DNA of 64,000 nucleotides from Dugong dugon (taxonomy: Eukaryota > Chordata > Mammalia > Sirenia > Dugongidae). The notes under the pieces are model-generated. The model was not told where the DNA came from. It saw only the letters and a program-made list of their open reading frames with translations, and did no database searches. The position numbers and the translations under genes were made by a program. The stretch is from positions 59,901,128 through 59,965,127 of the forward strand of contig CM057481.1 of NCBI GenBank assembly GCA_030035585.1, written 5' to 3'. This document shows, one piece after another, positions 25,250 to 36,385 of this stretch; positions within the stretch are counted from its first letter, which is position 1, and every line of letters starts with the position of its first letter.

Positions 25250-25373
25250 GCTTGTGTTTATTTATTTATTATTATTTTGTTGTTGCTGTTGAGAATATAC
25301 ACAGCAAAACATATACCAATTTGACAATGTCCACATGTACAGTTTAGTGACATTGATTACTTTCTCCAAATTG
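25250..25373 (-). mobile_element. Short L1 3' end inside L1 3' UTR
   Basis: Repeats the first ~100 bases of the surrounding L1 3' UTR ('tgagaatatacacagcaaaa'). Flanked by CTTGCCAG (25242-25249) and CTTACCAG (25374-25381), 7 of 8 identical. Confidence 0.75.
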
Positions 25374-26337
25374 CTTACCAGCTTTTAAGACCTCAGGCAT
25401 TATGCAATGAACTAGGAGGTAGAATAAAAGCACTAAACATGTTATTAGGGCAGTTAACTGAGATGCCCCATGAAACCATGACCTTAAACCTAGAAACAAA
25501 AGAACCAAATCCCATGAGGTTTTTGGTTGTACATAAGCAGCTTAAACAGCATTTTTTTTTTTTATAAATATATCTGTCACACAACTTTTGCCAATTCAAC
25601 TTTTTAAAGGTACGACTTATTGACAGCAATTACAATAATCAGCCTTGCCACCCTACCCTTAATCAATGTGATTTTTCCATCACTGTAAACCCCCATCCCC
25701 CCTCCCCCCTGCCAACCTCTGGTAACCACTAATAAATTTTGGTCTCTATACATGTGCCTTTTCTTGTCTTTTTGTATAAGTGAGGTCATACAATATTTGT
25801 CCTTTTGTGATTGGCTTATTTCAGTCAGCATAACGTCTTCAGGCTCCAACCATACTGTAGCGTGTATCAAGACTTCATTTCTCCTACCGGCTGAGTAGTA
25901 TTCCATTGTATGTATATGTACCACATTTTGTTTATCCATTCATCTGTTGATGGGCATTTAGGTTGTTTCTACCTTTTGGCTATTGTGAATAGTGCTGCAA
26001 TGAATGGTGGTGTACAAGTCTCTGTCTGAGTCTTTGCTTTCAAGTCTTTTGGGTATATACCTGGGAGTGGAATTGCTGGGTCATATGGTAGTTGTCCCCA
26101 CGTGTCTGTCAGTTTGTTGTACTGTGGTGGCTTGAGTGTTGTGCTGCTGGAAGCTATGCCACCACTATTTCAAATACCAGCAGGGTCACCCATGGTGCAT
26201 AGGTTTCAGCTGAGCTTCCAGACTAAGGTAGACGAGGAAGGACTTGGCAGTCTACTTCTGAAAAATTAGCCAGTGAAAACCTTATAAGTACAAGTGGAAC
26301 CCTGTCTGATATACTGCTGGAAGACAAGCCCCTCAGG

Positions 26338-28240
26338 TTGGAAGGTACTCAAAATACGACTGGGGAAGAGCTGCCTCCTCCAAGTAGAGTCAACCTTACT
26401 GATGTGGGTGGAGGAAAGCTTTTGGGACCTTCATTTGCTGATGTGGCACAACTCAAAATGAGAAGAAACAGATGCAATTATCCATTAATAATTGGAGCAT
26501 GGAATGTACGAAGGATGAATTTAGAAATATTGAAAGTCGTCAAAAATTAAGTGGAACCCATAAAGATAGATATCCTAGGTATTAGCTGAAATGGACTGGT
26601 ATTGGCCATTTTGAATCAGATAATCATATGGTCTACTATTTCAGGAATGACAAATTGAATAGGGATGGTGTCACTTTCATCATTAAAAAGAACATTTCAA
26701 GATCTATCCTGAAGTACAACACTGTCAGTGATAGGATAATATCCATATGCCTACAAGGAATATCAGTTAATACCACTATTATTCAAATTTACCCACCAAC
26801 CGCTAAAGCCAAAGATGAAGAAATTGAAGATTTTTACCAACTTCTGCAGTCTGAAATTGATCAAACATGCAGTCAGGATGCATTGATAATTACTGGTGAT
26901 TGGAATGTGAAAGTTGGAAACAAAGAAAAAGGATCTGTAGTTGGAAAATATGGCTTTAGTGACAGAAACGATGCCAGAGATTGCATGATAGAATTTTGCA
27001 ATACCAACGACTTCTTCATTGCAAATACCTTTTTTCAACAACATAAACGACGACTATACACATGGCCCTTACCTAATGTAATACACAGGAATCAAATCGA
27101 CTACGTCTGTGGAAAGAGATGATGGAAAAAATCAATATCGTCAGTCAGAACAAGGCCAGGGGCCGACTTCTGAACAGACCATCAATTGCTCATATGCAAG
27201 TTTAAGTTGAAGCTGAAGAAAATTAGAACAAGTCCACGAGAGCCAAAATACAACCTTGAGTATATTCTACCTGAATTTAGAGGCCATCTCAGAAACAGAT
27301 TTGAGGCATTGAACACTAATGACCCAAGACCAGATGAGTTGTGGAATGACATAAAAGACATTATACATGAAGAAAGCAAGAGGTCATTAAAAGACAAGAA
27401 AGAAAACATTAAAATGGATGTTAGAAGAGACTCTGAAACTTGCTCTTGAATGTAGAGTAGCTAAAGTAAACGGAAGAAATGATGAAGTAAAAGAGCTGAA
27501 CAGAAGATTTCAAAGGGCGACTTGTGAAGACAAAGTAAAGTATTATAATGAAATGTGCAAAGACCTGGAATTAGAAAACCAAAAGGAGAACATGCTTGGC
27601 ATTTCTCAAGCTGAAAAAACTGAAGAAAAATTCAAGACTTGGGTTGCAATATTGAAGGATTCTATAGGCAAAATCTTGAACAACACAGGTAGCATCAACA
27701 GAAGATGGAAGGAGTACACAGAGCCACTGTACCAAAAAGAATTGGTCCAAGTTCAATCACTTCAGGAAGTAGCATATGATCAACAACTGATGGTACTAAA
27801 GGAAGAAGTTCAAACTGCACTCAAGGATTGGTGAAAAATAAGGCTCCAGGAATTTACGGAATACCAATTGAGATGTTTCAACAAACAGATGCAGTGCTGG
27901 AAGACAGCTCCCTGGCCAACTGACTGGAAGAGACCCATATCTGTGCCCATTCCAAAGAAAAGTGATCCAACAGAATGAATAAAGTATTGAACAATATCAT
28001 TAATATCACACACAAGTAAAATTTTGCTGAAGGTCATTCAAAAGTGGTAGCATCGTACATTAACAGGAAACTGCTGGAAATTCAAGCCGAATTCAGAAGA
28101 GGACATGGAATGAGGAATTGTCAATGTCAGATGGATCCTGGCTGAAAGCACAGCATACCAGAAAGATATTTACTTCTGTTTTATTGACTATGCAAAGGCA
28201 TTAGACTGTGTGGATCATAACAAATTACAGATAACACTGC
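26338..28240 (+). pseudogene. RTE ORF remnant: apurinic endonuclease and linker
   Basis: RTE elements encode an AP-like endonuclease followed by reverse transcriptase. Around 26490-26515 the frame reads 'IIGAWNVRRMN', and around 26885-26950 'IITGDWNVKVGNKEKGS', both typical of the endonuclease fold, then 'NQIDYVCGKR' near 27093-27122 at the substrate-binding end. After a gap the linker 'PKYNLEYILPEFRGHLRNRF' appears near 27243-27302. Internal stops (26548, 27122) and several frame changes make it non-functional. The open stretches 26628-27122 and 27418-27834 are the longest. Confidence 0.85.
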
Positions 28241-28719
28241 TGTCATGGATTGAATTGTGTCCACCAAAAAATATGTGTCTCAAACTTGGCTAGGTAATGA
28301 TCCCCAGTATTGTATGATTGTGTAATCTGATGTGATTTCCTTATGTGCTGTAAACTCTATCACTATGATGAGGTTATACTGATGAGGTCTACAAGATTGG
28401 ATAGTGTCTTAAGCCCATCTTTTTTTTGAGATATAAAAGAGAAGCGAACAGAGACACATGGGAACCTCATACCACCAAGAAAGCAGTGTCGGAAGCAGAG
28501 CACGTCAGTTGGACCTGAGATTCCTGCACAGAGATGCTCACAGACCAAGGGAAGTTTGATGACATGGACCTTCCTCCAGAATCTACAAAGAAGGTGTTCC
28601 CCTGGAGCTGACGCCCTGAATTTGGACTTGTAGCCTACTAGACTGTGAGAGAACAAACTTCTCTTTGTTAAAGCCATCCAGTGGTATTTCTGTTATAGCA
28701 GCACTAGGTGACTAAGACA
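28241..28719 (+). mobile_element. Solo LTR (MaLR/ERVL-like, afrotherian family), copy 4
   Basis: Starts TGTCATGGATTGAATTGTGT and ends GTGACTAAGACA. Flanked by ACTGC (28236-28240) and ATTGC (28720-28724), a 5-bp duplication with one change. It lies within the RTE RT domain. Confidence 0.88.
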
Positions 28720-29160
28720 ATTGCCAAGAATGGGAATTCGAGAACACTTAAATGTGCTCATAAGGAACCTGTACATGGACCAAGAGGCAGTCGTTCCAAC
28801 AGAACAAGGGGATACTGCGTGGTTTAAAGTCAGGAAAGGTGTGCGCCAGGGTTGTATCCTTTCACCATACTTATTCAGTCTGTATGCTGAGCAAATAATC
28901 TGAGAAGTTGGACTATATCAAGAAGAATGCAGCTTCAGGATTGGAGGAAGACTCATTAACAGTCTTCAATATGCTGATGACACAACCTTGCTTGCTGAAA
29001 GTGAGGAGGACTTGAAGCTCTGATGAAGATCAAAGACTATATATAGCCTTCAGTATGAGTTATACCTCAACGTAAGGAAAACAAAAATCCTCACAAGTGG
29101 ACAAATAAGCAACATCAAGATAAATGGAGAAAAAATGAAGTTGTTAGGATTTCATTTTAC
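28720..29160 (+). pseudogene. RTE reverse-transcriptase remnant
   Basis: RT palm fragment of the surrounding RTE. 'RKGVRQGCILSPYLF' is encoded near 28833-28877 and 'YADDTTLLAESEED' near 28970-29011, matching the catalytic box with both aspartates kept. A stop at 28901 and a frame change near 29010-29020 break it. Confidence 0.85.
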
Positions 29161-29203
29161 TTGGATCCACAGTCACTGACCATGGAAGCAGCAGTCAAGA
29201 AAT

Positions 29204-29333
29204 CCAACTCATAGCAACCCTATAGGACAGAGTAGAACTGCCCCACATGGTTTCCAAGGAGTGCTTGGTGGATTTGAACTGCTGACCTTTTTGGTTAGTA
29301 GCCAAGCTCTTACCCACTACACCACCAGGGCTC
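29204..29333 (-). mobile_element. AfroSINE, short form, minus strand, 3'-truncated
   Basis: Complement of the SINE from the tail 'caactcatagcaaccctata' to the head 'accaccagggctccctt'. The usual 'ccgttgccatcgag' 3' tail is missing at the joint with the RTE. Confidence 0.85.
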
Positions 29334-29557
29334 CCTTACCATCCTAGCCATCTTAGTGGGAGTGAAATGGTATCTCATCGTGGTTTTAATTGGCATCTCT
29401 CTGATGGCTAATGACCCTGAGCATCCTTTCATGTGTTTGGTGGCCATTTGAATGTCCTCTTGGTGAAATATCTATTTAAGACCTTTGCCCATTTTATGGC
29501 TGGGTTATCTGTATTTTTGTTAAGTTGTCGAAGTTTTGTTTATATCTAATAGTTTTT

Positions 29558-29700
29558 TAACTTTTTGTTGGTGTATAATATACATACACAAAAATGCACA
29601 TATCATAATTTTGTAAACCTTCAACCCTAACTTCCAGTTAAGTAACTCTTTTCTGCTGTGTCTAATCTACTTTTAGAGTCTTAATTTCACGTATTTGTGG
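29558..29700 (-). mobile_element. Old L1 3' end fragment (tentative)
   Basis: 'ttttgttggtgtataatata' and 'tacacaaaaatgcacatatc' resemble the reverse complement of old L1 3' ends such as that at 30820. Confidence 0.4.
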
Positions 29701-30039
29701 GTTTAGGAGTTTATTTGATTCTCTTTATAGATTCCAGGTTTCCGATGAAATTCTCTATATTTTTTTCCTATTTACTTAAAAATATTATTTTTGTATAACC
29801 TTCTCATGCCATTTCCTGAATATTTTATTCTCCCCACTAGGCTTTGAATTTAGAATTGGCCTATTGAGCACACGGGCATGCAAGATGAATTCCAGAGGCA
29901 TCACTGAGATAGTTTTTATCATGGTTAATATGTAAGATCTTTCCTTTCCAAGGTCCCTGGTTCTTACTTCTTTCCTGGAAGTCACTGCTTTCTTAGGCCC
30001 TTCCAGAACTATGTACATAGTGTGTACACACATGCATGC

Positions 30040-30057
30040 ACACACACACACACACAG
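30040..30057. repeat. Short (CA)n
   Basis: Pure CA run of about nine units. Confidence 0.8.
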
Positions 30058-30129
30058 ACCCTTGTCCTGTCCTTTGCAGGTACTCATACCTTCTTCCATT
30101 CTTAAAATCATCTGATTTTAAAAGAATTT

Positions 30130-30265
30130 GTGCTACTCTTGTTTGCATTCATTCAGCACTTACTGAGGGCCTATTTTGTACCAGACCCTATGCCAAGCAG
30201 GTATTTACATATCTAAAAAAACACAGTTCTATCCTCAAGGAGCTCATAGTCTAAAGGGCAATAGG
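30130..30265 (+). repeat. L2-like old repeat
   Basis: 'attcattcagcacttactga' followed by 'ctcaaggagctcatagtcta' matches the common mammalian L2-type 3' region. Confidence 0.6.
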
Positions 30266-30819
30266 CATGCAAGCAAACAAAAAAGTTTTCTTAAAATCCT
30301 AGGCCAGTATCTCTTCATCTATTGTTCCTGCCACATTCTCTTTCCTCTCTTTCTGGGACTCCAGTATGATGTATATTAGGCTATTTCATTGGGCCCCATA
30401 TGTCTTTCATGCTCTTTTCTGTATCTTACATTCTTTTTTGTCTATGTCCTTCAGTCTGAATGTCTTCTACAACCCTAACTTCCAGTTAACTCTCTTTCCT
30501 GCTGTGTCTAATCTACTGTTGGATTCTTAATTTCAGTTATTATACTTATAGGTTTAGGAGTTTATTTGATTCTCTTTTGTAGATTCCAGGTTTCTAGTGA
30601 AATTCTCTGTATTTTTTTCCTATTTTCTTAAATAAGATTATTTTTGTAAATGTTATTTATAGGTATTTTATTTTCCTGTATTTCGTTGAACATATTTATT
30701 TTAAAGTCTACATCTCATAACTTCAATGTCTGGATCACTTGTGGGTTTGGTTTTATTTTCTGTTTTTTCTCTTTCTTTTCCTATCATTTGGTCCTATATT
30801 TTAGCATTCCTGGTAATTT
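30266..30819. other. AT-rich, probably decayed L1; no gene
   Basis: Contains a near-repeat of 29630-29790: 'ggtttaggagtttatttgat' occurs at both sites, as does 'accctaacttccagtta'. This is an approximately 160-bp duplicated block. No coding signal. Confidence 0.5.
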
Positions 30820-31600
30820 TTTTTATAGCTTTATTGAGTTATAATTGACATACAATTAAGAGCACATATTTAAAATATACAGTTCAGTGAGTTTTGACAT
30901 ATGTATTCTCAGCATAAAACCATCACCATGATCAAGATAATGACCATGTCCATCACCCTCCAAAGTGTCATTTTTTCTATTTGTGTACATCCTGCTCTAC
31001 CTCTCCCTCCCTCCCTGCCCAGTGCCCATCCCCAGGCGACTACTGGTTTGCTTTCTGTCACTACAGATTAATTCACATTTTCTAGAATTTTTTGTAAATC
31101 AAATTTGTACCTTTTTTTGATCTGGATTTTTTCACTTGGCATAATTATTTTGAGATTCATCTGTGTAGTTGTATGTATCAACAATTTGGCTTTGTATAAA
31201 TATACCACTTTTTTTTTTTAATGATCTATTCACCTGTTGTTAAACATATGGGTTGTTTACAGATTGGGGCTATTTAAAAAAAAAAAAAGTATTGTGAACA
31301 TTTGTGTAAGTCTTTTTGTGGACATAGGTTTTCTTAGGTAAACACCCAGGTGAGAAATTACTGGGTCATATGCTAGGTGTATGTTTAATTTTAAAATAAA
31401 CTACCAAACTGTTTTCGAAAGTGATTGTACTACTAGCGATGTATGAGAGTTCCAGTTGCTTCACATCTTCTCCAACATTTGGTACAGCCAGTCTTTTTAA
31501 TTTTAGCCATTTTATTTGGTGTGTAGTGAAACCTCATTGTAAACTTAACTTGCATTTTTCCTAATGACTAATGTTATTGAACTTCATGTACTGATTTGAC
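30820..31600 (-). mobile_element. Old L1 (L1M-type) 3' end, minus strand
   Basis: 'tatagctttattgagttata' and 'gacatacaattaagagcaca' begin the complement of an L1M 3' end. ORF2 C-terminal remnants follow ('tactgggtcatatgctaggt'). Confidence 0.75.
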
Positions 31601-32664
31601 TTCTACACATTTTCTTTGGTGAAGTGTTCAGATTTTTCCCTTTTTTTTTTTTTTTTTTTTTGAGGGAGTGCCTAGTAACTTTGAATAAATTATGAACCTT
31701 GAGTTTCAAAAAGAGGCTCTGGATGATGATGGTCCATTTTTCAGCTAGTAGGCAGATGGAATATGGACAGATCACCTTGGTCCTGTTAAGTATGAGCTTC
31801 TGGCTTTGTGAAGGCTACACTGCTTCTGTTTTGTCCCTACGCCAAACCATAGCCCTTCAGTGTTCACAGTCGTAAGCCTAGGGTGTTTTCCATGACCTCT
31901 CTTCTCTGGTGATCACTGAATCCCAATTCTGTCTCCCCCCACCCCACACCTTGAGACTGCAGAAATGCAGAAAGCCTGTAAGCAGATGCATTCTGTTTGA
32001 TTTCCCTCTTGTTCCACAAGGCCAAGGAAGCTGAGGAAGTGCAGTCCCGGGCATGCTACAACTGGGACTCCTCAGCTCCAGCATCCTAAGGATATCATAA
32101 CTTTCCCTCCAGAATCTGGAATCTCTGAAGTTTTAGAAGACTCCAAGTGAGTCTATGGAAGCGACTATGTCTAAGCTCCCAGGAACCTTGGAAGCATCTG
32201 TGGAGGTAGACAGGATTCCTCCAGAGTCTGTCTGGTCCAGGCAAGCAGGGAGAGGTGTGCAGTGTGACTCCTGCTTATATCTGGGGTGTTCTTTGCTCTT
32301 CCAATAGTGATAATCCTACCAGGAAGGTGCCAAAGAAAGTGGAGAAGGGAAGGGGTATGTGGAAAGATAGTGACTGAGAGACTTTATCACCCTTTCTGCC
32401 CCTCCATCTAGAGCAATCCTTTCAATAAGTAGAAAACGGGCTGGGCCTTAGATTCAGGGTGTGCTTGCAACTCTACCTCAGCAAGCCTTGCTCAAGGGCA
32501 CCAGGCATCTTTACCAGGTGCCATATGCCCCCTAGTGGCCTCTGTGAGAAGGACACCTTGCACTCATCTGTGGAACCAGCAGAAGCAGCAGCCCTTGAAG
32601 GGAAAAAAAGAAACAGGAAACCTCTCATCTGGGTAGTTAGCAGCTCTGGAATGGGCTCTGTGTC
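31601..32664. other. Apparently single-copy, no gene recognised
   Basis: Contains a 22-base T-run near 31640 and short open frames on both strands without recognisable domains. No splice-supported coding structure can be argued. Confidence 0.4.
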
Positions 32665-33270
32665 CTTTGCCATTTTTAAAATTTTTAACTTTTTCTTATG
32701 AAAAGTTAAACAAAAACATGAGTAGACGGGCTAGTCTAATGAGCTCCCAGCTTTAACAATTAACTCACAGCCAATTCTGTTTCATCTTTGCTCCTCCCCA
32801 CTATCCCCTTCTTGTACTATTTTAAAGCAAATCCCAAGTGTCCTATCATTTCATTTGTAAATATTTCAGTGTATGTCTCTAAAAGATAAATTATTTTAAA
32901 AAAGATAACCACAATACCATCATCCACCTAAAAAATTAACACTTCCTTAATTTCATCAAATATCCAGCAAGCGTTTCAATATCCAAGAAAATGTCACTTT
33001 AAAATAGTTTACTTGTTTGAATCAGGATTCAAATAAGGTTCACACATTGGGATTGCTTGGTACGCCCTTTAGGGCTCTTTTAATCTATAGGATTCTTGTC
33101 TTTGTGCAGGTTCTTCGTCCTTTAGTTTACCACAGTCTGGACCTGGTTGGCTGCCCCACAGTGATGTGGGGCTGTGCTCTTCCACCAGGAGGTGCATACT
33201 GTCGGGCTGTCTCTTTTTGTGATATTAACAGCAACTGATGGTCAATAATAAATTTATTAATTCAGTGTTT
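32665..33270 (-). mobile_element. Old L1 (L1ME-type) sequence, tentative
   Basis: Resembles the widespread mammalian repeat with 'taaagcaaatcccaagtgtc', 'ttcagtgtatgtctctaaaa' and 'taaccacaataccatcat' in order. The family is uncertain. Confidence 0.45.
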
Positions 33271-33704
33271 GCTCTGACATGGGTGGGTCCGGTTCTGGTT
33301 GAGATGTAGTAGAAGGCTAAGACATGATCTTCACTGTCATCTTGCTCCTCTCTCCCAAAACTCCCACCGTGGTGTCCCCACATCTGCCTTCCAGAGGTTC
33401 AATCAGGACACTTCCTGTCTGCCTTTGTTCTTCGCCCCAGCCCCTCACTCCCAGTACACCTGGTGTGTAGTGGATAAAGCTATGGGATGAAGGAATAAGT
33501 AAATTAGTACAGTCGTGGTTTTTCTCAGATACCTGGGGCTTTCAGCAAGATTACTGATTTGGGTGCTGGGACAGGCAGGGAAGCCCTTGCAGCATCCCTC
33601 AAGTCATGTAACCAGCCTGTTTGATGATGAAAGCCAGAGAGGGGACAATCTTCCTAACGGTGGCTCCTAAATAAGGGCTTCCGGGGCAGAAGGGATTAGG
33701 ATGT

Positions 33705-34335
33705 GCTGATTAAGAACGTGAGTTTTTCAGTCTGTCAGACCTGGGTTCAGTTATCAGCTCTACCACTTAACCAGCTGTGTGACATTGAGCAAGTTACTTA
33801 TCTCCCTGTGGTAGGCTGATAATGGCCTCCAAATAGATCAGATCCTATTCTCTGGAACCTGTAAATGTCACCTTATCTGGAAAAAGGGTCTTTGCAAATG
33901 TGATTAGGTTAGGGATCTTGAGATAGTGGGCCCTAAATGCAATCACAAGTGTCCTTAGAAGAGGGAGGCAGAGGCAGATTTGACCACACAGAGGAGAAGG
34001 CAATGTGAACATAGAGCAGAGAGAGATTCGAAGACGCTGGCCTTGAAGATTGGAGTAGTGCAGCCACAAGCTAAGGAACACCTGGATCCACCAAGAGGTG
34101 GAAGAGGCGAGGAAAGATCCTCCTCTAGAGCCTCTGGAGGGAGTGAAGCCCTGACGACAACTTGATTTTGGCTCAGTAACTGATTGTAGATTTCTGGCCC
34201 TCAGAACTGTGAGAGAATAATTTTCTGCTGTTCTAAGCACCAAGTTTGTGGTAATTTGTTACAGCAGCCACAGGGTACTAACACATGCCCTATGTCTTGG
34301 TCTCCTCATCTGCAAAATGAGTAGTGGCCCCCTAC
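33705..34335 (+). repeat. MIR SINE, split by an MLT1-type LTR
   Basis: The MIR core 'ctctaccacttaaccagctg' and 'tgacattgagcaagttactt' runs to 33806 and resumes after the LTR with 'tctcctcatctgcaaaatga' at 34301-34320, its normal continuation. Confidence 0.88.
33807..34285 (+). mobile_element. MLT1-type MaLR LTR inside MIR
   Basis: TGTGGTAGGCTGATAATGGC start, 'ggtgtccttagaag'-like centre, 'cagaactgtgagagaataat' and an ACTAACACA end are diagnostic of MLT1-type LTRs. Flanks CTCCC and TGCCC agree at three of five positions. Confidence 0.85.
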
Positions 34336-34384
34336 TGGAGAGGGAGGAAAAACTCCTGGTGGGAGGCAGGGTAAACAAACAAAA

Positions 34385-35785
34385 AAAGCAAACCAGTTGC
34401 TGTTGAGTTGTTTCCGACTCCTGGGGATCCCATGTGTGCAGAGTAGAACTGCTCTGTAGGGTTTTCAAGGCTGTGACCTTTCCAAAGCAGTTAGCCAGGC
34501 TGTAAAATGGTAGTAGTAGCATCAGATCTTGTCTAGATTCCTTACAGATAAGAAGCAGGATCAGCCCAAAGCTGATTCTTAAGAGGTGGAAGTCAGACAT
34601 ACCTCCACTCTTCAACTTTTTTGTTTTACCAATTCTGACACCAACTGTCCTTCCCATGGCCCTCTACTTCTCTCCTGGGTTCAATAATAAATTGCAATGA
34701 CCACACAGAACTCAGACCATACTTACAGTTAAGTGGTTTATTAAGGAAGTAACAGGGTACAACTCAGAATCAGATCAACAGGTTACAACTCAGGTTCAGG
34801 ATCAGGAGACATGTAGGAAAAGTTTGGAAGGCTCCCTGGAAGAGTAGTGCACATCCCTCCCTTCTTCAGTGCAGAACAGCTCTCTCAGTTCCTCTCGGCT
34901 GCGAAAGCAAGCAGACCCTTCCCTCTGCTGGGCATGCCCCCTCTCAGCCAGGCAGCCCTCCTCGGAGCTCCCTGAGGACGGGGCTTTCTGCCGTCTGCCT
35001 CCTTGCCGTTGGCCTCTCCACTGCTAACAGACCCAGCTGGGAGCCAGTGGAGCAGTTTTGTTCAGCTCTGTTAGCTGCATGCCTAGCAGCAGCTTTCTGC
35101 CTCACCACCAGCTGTGCCTCAGGGCCCTTTCCCGGCCGTTGCAGCTGGCTCTGGCACAGGACCTCTTCCAGACCTCTTGCTATCTTCAGTGTTTTAGCCC
35201 TTGACCCGTGTTACAGCTCTTTTAGGAGGTTACTTGCCTCCTCTCTCTCTGCTGCTTCTCTCTTCTTGCCTCTCTTACCTTCTTTCCTTCTTTTTTCCTT
35301 CTGAAGCCTCTGTGGGGTTGGCTGCCTGTCTATTTCAAGGCATGGCCCTCCCACCAATCCCCTCTTAGTAGGCCACAGTCACTCATTTGCATAAGTATGC
35401 TACAGTTGCTTTATTTGCATAAGTATATGACCAATCCCTGCTAGGTGCTTAAAATAGATCAATCACAGGTCAGGCAGTAGCCCAAGGCGGGACAAAAAGT
35501 ATCAAACCATCAAGTTGTTTACAGTTTACCCAGGAAATGTCAGTCAACCTGGACAAAAGTAACAAAACCTCTGGGGTAGAAAACTAAGGCAAAGGTTAAC
35601 TCCTCAGGGTTTAGCAAAAAAAAAAATCTGTCAAACTGTTTTTCCTAAGAAGGAAGGCAAAGGCTACATAAACTAGTTTCATCACATAGGCCTTTCTTCC
35701 CAGGCACCTCTGGGTGGGTTCAGACTACCAACCTTTTGGTTAGTAGTCCAGCACTTAACCATTTGTGCCACCCAGGGCGGAGCCT
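34385..35785 (-). mobile_element. AfroSINE, long form, split by a 1.2-kb LTR
   Basis: The tail part (34385-34500, 'gttgctgttgagttgtttcc') and the head part (35687-35785, 'gcacctctgggtgggttcag', 'gccacccaggg') are two halves of one long-form SINE in minus orientation. Confidence 0.82.
34501..35686 (-). mobile_element. Solo ERV LTR, 1186 bp
   Basis: On the minus strand: TGTGATGAAACTAG start, a poly(A) signal AATAAACC near 34735, and a TTTTACA end. Flanks CAGGC (34496-34500) and TAGGC (35687-35691) give a near-perfect 5-bp duplication. It shares blocks with 7222-10415. Confidence 0.82.
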
Positions 35786-35789
35786 TCCC

Positions 35790-36270
35790 AGGCCCACCTC
35801 CTGCCTCCGTCTGCACAGTCGAGGTGCTGACCACTGTGGCCTTTAGTACAATGTGAGCCAACTTCCCTAGCTTCCTTGGACAGGTCCAGGCAGCTGATAA
35901 GAGTTCTTCCCTGGGATTGATGGTCTCAGTGCCTCCCCTGGTGGCGGGGTCTGTAACACGTTTCCTCAGGCCCCTAGGCAGCCCCATTGGCAGCCCCACT
36001 CCCATCATGTGGACCAGAGGTGCTGACGATGCGCGTGAACAGGAAGCAGCGAAGCAAAGCAGTCCAGCGTCAGAGAGTGAGTGGGTGCCCTTTCCCTGAG
36101 GTGGGGCCCCCAACCTGAAGGTTGTGGTTGGCACTCAGCAGGCCCCTCACCAGTACATACATGGGAGACGTCTGTACATCCCTGGGGTCTGGGCTTATAG
36201 GCCACCCTTATAAGCATGTTCCCTCTACTCCCAGAACTCCAGCACTGCCTATTCACAACATGCGCCCTTG
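35790..36270. other. No feature recognised
   Basis: GC-moderate single-copy-looking sequence. Open frames on both strands (for example minus 35682-36134) overlap each other and the SINE, so they are probably chance. Confidence 0.4.
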
Positions 36271-36274
36271 GTGG

Positions 36275-36385
36275 ATTGTCTGTGGGGCAGAGATGGCAGA
36301 CGGGTCTATTTTGCTTGCTGGTGTGCCCCTAGCACCTAGCTCACAGTAGGTTCTCAGTATACAGTTGCTGAGAGGATGAGTGAGT
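36275..36385 (+). repeat. L2 3'-end fragment
   Basis: 'gtgcccctagcacctagctc' and 'acagtaggttctcagtatac' match the L2 3' terminus. Confidence 0.65.

Larger units (their letters stand above)
26094..29203 (+). mobile_element. RTE (BovB-like) LINE, longest copy in window
   Basis: Carries the 5' region absent from the other copies ('gtcagtttgttgtactgtgg' at 26107), then endonuclease, linker and RT sequence. It is truncated at 29203 in 'gcagtcaagaaatc', short of the normal RTE 3' tail, where it joins a minus-strand SINE. An LTR splits it at 28241-28719. About 200 bases between endonuclease and linker (after 27120) also appear to be missing. Confidence 0.88.
24590..29544 (-). mobile_element. Second L1, minus strand, inserted at the end of the first
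   Basis: 3' UTR from 24590, ORF2 C-terminal part to 26093, resuming 29334-29544. Flanked by TCTAATAGTTTTT at 24577-24589 and 29545-29557, read as a 13-bp target duplication. It contains an L1 3' fragment at 25250-25373 and the RTE plus SINE block at 26094-29333. Confidence 0.78.
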
